Positions 60,682 through 64,000 of a stretch of DNA of 64,000 nucleotides are shown piece by piece (positions within the stretch are counted from its first letter, which is position 1; every line of letters begins with the position of its first letter). The position numbers and the translations under genes were made by a program. The DNA comes from Ruegeria arenilitoris (GTDB lineage: Bacteria > Pseudomonadota > Alphaproteobacteria > Rhodobacterales > Rhodobacteraceae): positions 1 to 64,000 of the forward strand of contig NZ_WQHX01000011.1 of NCBI RefSeq assembly GCF_013035425.1, given 5' to 3'. The notes beneath the pieces were generated by a model. It made no database searches. It saw nothing but the letters and a program-made list of their open reading frames with translations, and had not been told where the DNA came from.

Positions 60682-61112
60682 CTCGGAAACCAATCCTTGA
60701 ATACGCGCGTCATCAGGGCCACCAAAAACGCAGTAGAAAGGCCAAATGCAAGAAGGCCGGTAACTGACGCAAAAGCCCCGAAAATCCGCAACCCCTCGCC
60801 CAGCACAATGTCGCCGTAGCCCAGTGTAGTGAACGTTACCAAAGAAAAGTAGAGTGCCGAATTCCAATCCGGCAACACATCCCGCAAAACCCAGACGACG
60901 GCCCAAATCCAGACCTGCAATGTATGGGTTAGAATGATAAACGCTAATGCGACGCTGATCGGACCAGCTGTAACATAGATAGGGTTCTTGTGCCCCCATT
61001 TGGCCACAAGCTTACGAATGACTAACGCACACCAAGTCAGCAACATAATTTCAATCAGGAAACAAACCCCCAAATACAGGCTGCCCCAAAATATCTGCTG
61101 CGATAGCGTCAT
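60678..61112 (-). CDS. Two-TM potassium channel protein
   Basis: A 144-residue ion-channel protein. An N-terminal membrane segment (GSLYLGVCFLIEIMLLTWCALVI) and a second (GPISVALAFIILTHTLQVWIWAVVWVL) precede the pore loop ALYFSLVTFTTLGYGDIVLG with filter TTLGYGD, then the final helix (FGAFASVTGLLAFGLSTAFLVALM). No RCK or pentapeptide domain is attached. ATG 61112 has AGGGAACGG upstream; 20 in-frame codons before it are not conserved-looking. This is the second potassium-filter protein in the window. Confidence 0.88.
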   Translation of the reverse strand: MTLSQQIFWGSLYLGVCFLIEIMLLTWCALVIRKLVAKWGHKNPIYVTAGPISVALAFIILTHTLQVWIWAVVWVLRDVLPDWNSALYFSLVTFTTLGYGDIVLGEGLRIFGAFASVTGLLAFGLSTAFLVALMTRVFKDWFPS

Positions 61113-61285
61113 AAAATCCGTTCCCTGTTTTGATTGTGGGTTTTTGCCACAGGATGGGCGCAGATTAAACATTGGACAACCCTATACACGGATTGAAACT
61201 GCGGCGAATGGCGCCCATCCTTGTTCAGCACTGGACAGCGGTCGTTCGGGTTGCACATTCTGGTTTGTGCAACAAGAGACATAAA

Positions 61286-61933
61286 ATGCTGCTAAAGCTA
61301 GATCATGTGAGGAAGACCTACCCCGGCGGGCGCCCTGTTTTGAACGATGTGTCGCTCACGCTAGAACATGGGCAAACGCTGGCTCTGACTGGTGAAAGCG
61401 GAAGCGGCAAAAGCACCCTTCTACATCTGGCGGCAGCGCTTGACGAATTCGATGCCGGGGAAATCACGTTGAACGGAATTCAGCTTTCAAATCTAAATGA
61501 TGCCGGCAGGGCCGCGCTACGACGTGAGAGCTTGTCACTGGTTTTTCAACAATTCAATTTAATACCCTCCATTACGGTTGCCCAAAACCTTGCAATTCAT
61601 GCACGGTTGGCCGATCGGCATGACCCTGGCTGGATAGATCATTTGGTCCGCAGGTTGGGTTTGTCTGACTTTCTCACCCGATACCCCGAAAATTTGTCTG
61701 GCGGGCAGCAACAGCGGGTTGCTATCGGACGAGCTATGGCATCCAAGCCTGCATTGCTGTTGGCGGACGAACCCACAGGAAACCTCGACGAAACCGCGTC
61801 AGGAGTTGTTCTGGACTTGATGCTTGCCCTAGTGGCAGACACGGGCACAGCTTTGTTGCTAGTGACGCACTCACTTGAGATTGCGGCACGCTTGGATCGC
61901 CGAGCGCATCTCGTCGGCGGTCGGATCACATGA
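61286..61933 (+). CDS. ABC transporter ATPase (LolD/MacB type)
   Basis: A 215-residue ATPase. Walker A is TGESGSGKSTLLHL, the Q-loop is in SLVFQQFNLIPSITVAQNL, the signature is ENLSGGQQQRVAIGRAMASKP, Walker B is ALLLADEPTGNLDE, and the H-loop is LLVTHSLEIA. This pattern fits the LolCDE/MacB/FtsE group. ATG 61286 matches the family start; in-frame codons before it (from 61172) are unrelated. Its TGA overlaps the permease ATG by ATGA. The pair probably exports or extracts a lipid-linked or envelope substrate. Confidence 0.93.
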   Translation: MLLKLDHVRKTYPGGRPVLNDVSLTLEHGQTLALTGESGSGKSTLLHLAAALDEFDAGEITLNGIQLSNLNDAGRAALRRESLSLVFQQFNLIPSITVAQNLAIHARLADRHDPGWIDHLVRRLGLSDFLTRYPENLSGGQQQRVAIGRAMASKPALLLADEPTGNLDETASGVVLDLMLALVADTGTALLLVTHSLEIAARLDRRAHLVGGRIT

Positions 61934-64000
61934 ACGGTCAGGTCATACAGGTCTTGGTGTCTCATTGGCGGAGGCATCTGCTGCAAACAATCACCTTGTT
62001 GATTGGTATTTCACTGGCAACAGCGCTTTGGTCCGCGGTACAGGCTATCAACGCCGAGGCCAAGGCCAGCTATGCAAGGGCCAGCGACCAGCTTGCCCTT
62101 GGTCAGTTTGACGAAATTCGCAACCCCTCCGGCAACATGCAACTTTCGCAATATGTTGACCTTCGGCGAGCTGGCTGGCAGGTCTCTGCAGTTCTGGACG
62201 GTTCCATGCGCGTCGGCGGACGTTACGTTCAGGTGATGGGCGTTGACATGGTGTCCGCCCCGCCCCTGCCCGCCATAACTCAGGTCGAAAACGTTTCCTC
62301 GCCGCCAGAACCGGTGGACCTTTTGACCGCACCCGGTCGCCTGCTGATTGCACCCGAATTACAGGACGTATTTGAGGACCAGGACGGCTTTCCACCTGTG
62401 ATTGTAAGCGATGCGTTGCCACCAGGTTATGTTTTGACGGATATCGGCGTAGCCGAACGCCTGCTAAATCGCAGCGGGCAAGTTTCTCGACTTTTAGTTC
62501 TGCCAGAACAACCTTTGGGGGTTATTCCTCTGTCAGAGCTTGCCCCGGATCTGGTGCGCGTTGTCCCCTCTGCACAGATGGACACAGCGCAGCTTACCGA
62601 TAGCTTTCACCTTAACCTTTCAGCTTTTGGCCTGCTTTCATTTGCCGTCGGGCTTTTCATTGTCCACAGCACGGTTGGCCTCGCCTTTGCCCAGCGACGA
62701 GGGATGATCAGAACGCTTAGAGCACTGGGCGTACCAATGCAGCGTCTTGTACAGATCGTGCTGGGCGAGTTGGTGCTAATATCTGTTGTCGGCGGCAGCA
62801 TTGGATTGGTTCTAGGTTTTTTTATCGCCGGGGCTCTTTTGCCTGACGTTGCCGCAACGCTCCGCGGGCTTTATGGGGCCCCGGTCGAAGGGCAGCTAAC
62901 CCTGCGAACCGCGTGGGCTCTGAGCGGTTTGGCGATGGCAGTTGGCGGCACATTGATAGCCAGTGGTCAGTCCCTTTGGAGGCTGTACAAAATGCCACTC
63001 CTGGAAGGACCCGGACTTCAATCCTGGCTTGGCAGCACAATTTCGTGGCGGATAACAGCGTTGGTTGGCGGGGCGCTTATGGCTGGCGGTACAATCCTGT
63101 TTGCGACTGTCGGAGGATTAATCGCAGGGTTTACCATGCTGGCCGGCCTTCTTACTGGCGCAGCGTTACTGCTGCCACTGGCCTTGTCCTCGACGGTGGC
63201 ATTGGTTTCAGCAAGAACACGAGGACCTGTCGCTCAATGGGTTTGGGCCGATATGCGAAGTCAGCTTCCCGGATTATCGCTTGCTTTGATGGCACTGATG
63301 TTGGCGCTGGCGGCCAATATTGGGGTCGGCACTATGGTTTCGAGCTTTCGTCTGACCTTTGTCGGCTGGCTGGATCAGCGACTGGTTTCCGAGTTATACT
63401 TAACGACCAACGACGAGGAACAAGCGAAACGGATCAATGAGTGGCTTGCGCCCCAGGTAGACGCCATTCTACCTATTCGCAGCATCGAATTGCCTCACGA
63501 GACAGGTCCACTTTTCTTGTACGGAGTCGTCGATGACCCAGCATATCGTCAGCATTGGCCCCTGATTGCACAAACTTCGGACGCGTGGAGCCAAGTGATC
63601 CAGAACTCAGCTGTGCTTATCAACGAACAGTTGGCACGTCGCAGCGATCTTTGGCCGGGCGAAAAGTTGCGGCTGACCCCTAACCATATCTTGCCCATAG
63701 CTGGCGTCTATTCCGATTATGGCAACCCTACTGGCCAGGCAATTGTGTCGATGTCGCTCTTTGAAGAAATCGCTCCTAATACAAGAGCAAACCGTTTCGG
63801 CATCCGAACAAAACCAGAAGGAGCAGCCGAATTAGCACTTGCATTGCGGCAACAATTTAACCTGCCACCCAATGCGGTAGTTCAACAAGCGGAAATGAAA
63901 AACCAATCGCTGGCGATCTTTGAAAAAACGTTTCTGATAACTTCGGCCTTGAACGTACTTACTTTGGGGGTCGCCGGGTTCGCTATCCTGACAAGCTTAC
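61930..64000 (+). CDS. FtsX/MacB-like ABC permease (partial, runs off the window)
   Basis: The frame is open from ATG 61930 to the window end (690 codons). It starts with a membrane segment (LLQTITLLIGISLATALWSAV) and a periplasmic region of about 200 residues. An FtsX-type core follows (LSAFGLLSFAVGLFIVHSTVGLAFAQRRGMIRTLRALGV and VLGELVLISVVGGSIGLVLGFFIAGALL), then another hydrophobic block (SWRITALVGGALMAGGTILF). A second periplasmic domain (LDQRLVSELYLTTNDEEQAKR...) leads to a last segment starting at the edge. The eight- to ten-TM, two-FtsX layout is that of type VII ABC systems. It is coupled to the ATPase by ATGA. Confidence 0.9.
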   Translation, partial: MNGQVIQVLVSHWRRHLLQTITLLIGISLATALWSAVQAINAEAKASYARASDQLALGQFDEIRNPSGNMQLSQYVDLRRAGWQVSAVLDGSMRVGGRYVQVMGVDMVSAPPLPAITQVENVSSPPEPVDLLTAPGRLLIAPELQDVFEDQDGFPPVIVSDALPPGYVLTDIGVAERLLNRSGQVSRLLVLPEQPLGVIPLSELAPDLVRVVPSAQMDTAQLTDSFHLNLSAFGLLSFAVGLFIVHSTVGLAFAQRRGMIRTLRALGVPMQRLVQIVLGELVLISVVGGSIGLVLGFFIAGALLPDVAATLRGLYGAPVEGQLTLRTAWALSGLAMAVGGTLIASGQSLWRLYKMPLLEGPGLQSWLGSTISWRITALVGGALMAGGTILFATVGGLIAGFTMLAGLLTGAALLLPLALSSTVALVSARTRGPVAQWVWADMRSQLPGLSLALMALMLALAANIGVGTMVSSFRLTFVGWLDQRLVSELYLTTNDEEQAKRINEWLAPQVDAILPIRSIELPHETGPLFLYGVVDDPAYRQHWPLIAQTSDAWSQVIQNSAVLINEQLARRSDLWPGEKLRLTPNHILPIAGVYSDYGNPTGQAIVSMSLFEEIAPNTRANRFGIRTKPEGAAELALALRQQFNLPPNAVVQQAEMKNQSLAIFEKTFLITSALNVLTLGVAGFAILTSL

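Overview
The window looks like chromosomal DNA of a marine-type Rhodobacterales (Roseobacter-group) alphaproteobacterium. The evidence is the iscR-iscS-sufBCD-sufS order with a cysteine-poor IscR and a TTAGAA-N3-TTCTAA box, a GTTC-N7-GTTC LexA box before recA, a TTAA-N7-TTAA CtrA box before cckA, and a corrinoid one-carbon module (RACo-like activator, pterin-binding methyltransferase, MTHFR-like protein). All functional names come from motifs and family knowledge read by eye; no database search was run.

Layout. 1-6050: the end of a probable ammonium transporter, coupled to a periplasmic PilJ-type sensor protein and a large hybrid histidine kinase, followed by a pentapeptide-repeat/potassium-channel fusion. 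6050-9800 is an accessory strip: a tiny leader ORF with a perfect anti-16S Shine-Dalgarno, an orphan solute-binding protein, a truncated IS5-type transposase abutting a broken urtA, an uncharacterised (possibly SLOG-like) gene, and about 800 bp of degenerate repeat-bearing DNA ending at tRNA-Arg(CCG). 9960-17570: the Fe-S cluster assembly operon with two YIP1-type membrane proteins inside it. 17630-23440: a hydrolase pair, typA, a secreted GDPTDD-repeat protein under a superposed CRP/FNR-type site, a LapG-like protease and a DUF1330 protein. 23440-33225: alaS, recA, a sulfotransferase-like gene, cckA, an RsmB-type methyltransferase and guaB.

33440-40730: RACo-like activator, SAM methyltransferase, PPK2, a divergent VOC/winged-helix pair, and the methyltransferase/MTHFR-like/virulence-factor-domain operon. 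40960-49470: Ppx/GppA, acyltransferase 3, RlmE, an octaheme cytochrome c with a BrkB-type membrane protein, an AI-2E family transporter and an HDAC-like deacetylase. 49570-55700: a tightly overlapping MoxR-DUF58-DUF4381-BatA-BatB-BatD operon. 55700-61110: a Crp/Fnr regulator divergent from a sulfatase, HAD phosphatase and cardiolipin-synthase-like run, then a second two-TM potassium channel. 61286-64000: a LolD/MacB-like ABC ATPase and the start of its FtsX-type permease, cut by the window end.

Most of the window is ordinary core genome. The least explained pieces are the Amt/sensor/kinase cluster, the leader-coupled orphan binding protein, the gene at 8380-9009, the superposed CRP/FNR operator on the repeat protein, the matching polybasic tails of the two corrinoid-pathway proteins, and a Bat protein whose metal-site aspartate is lysine.
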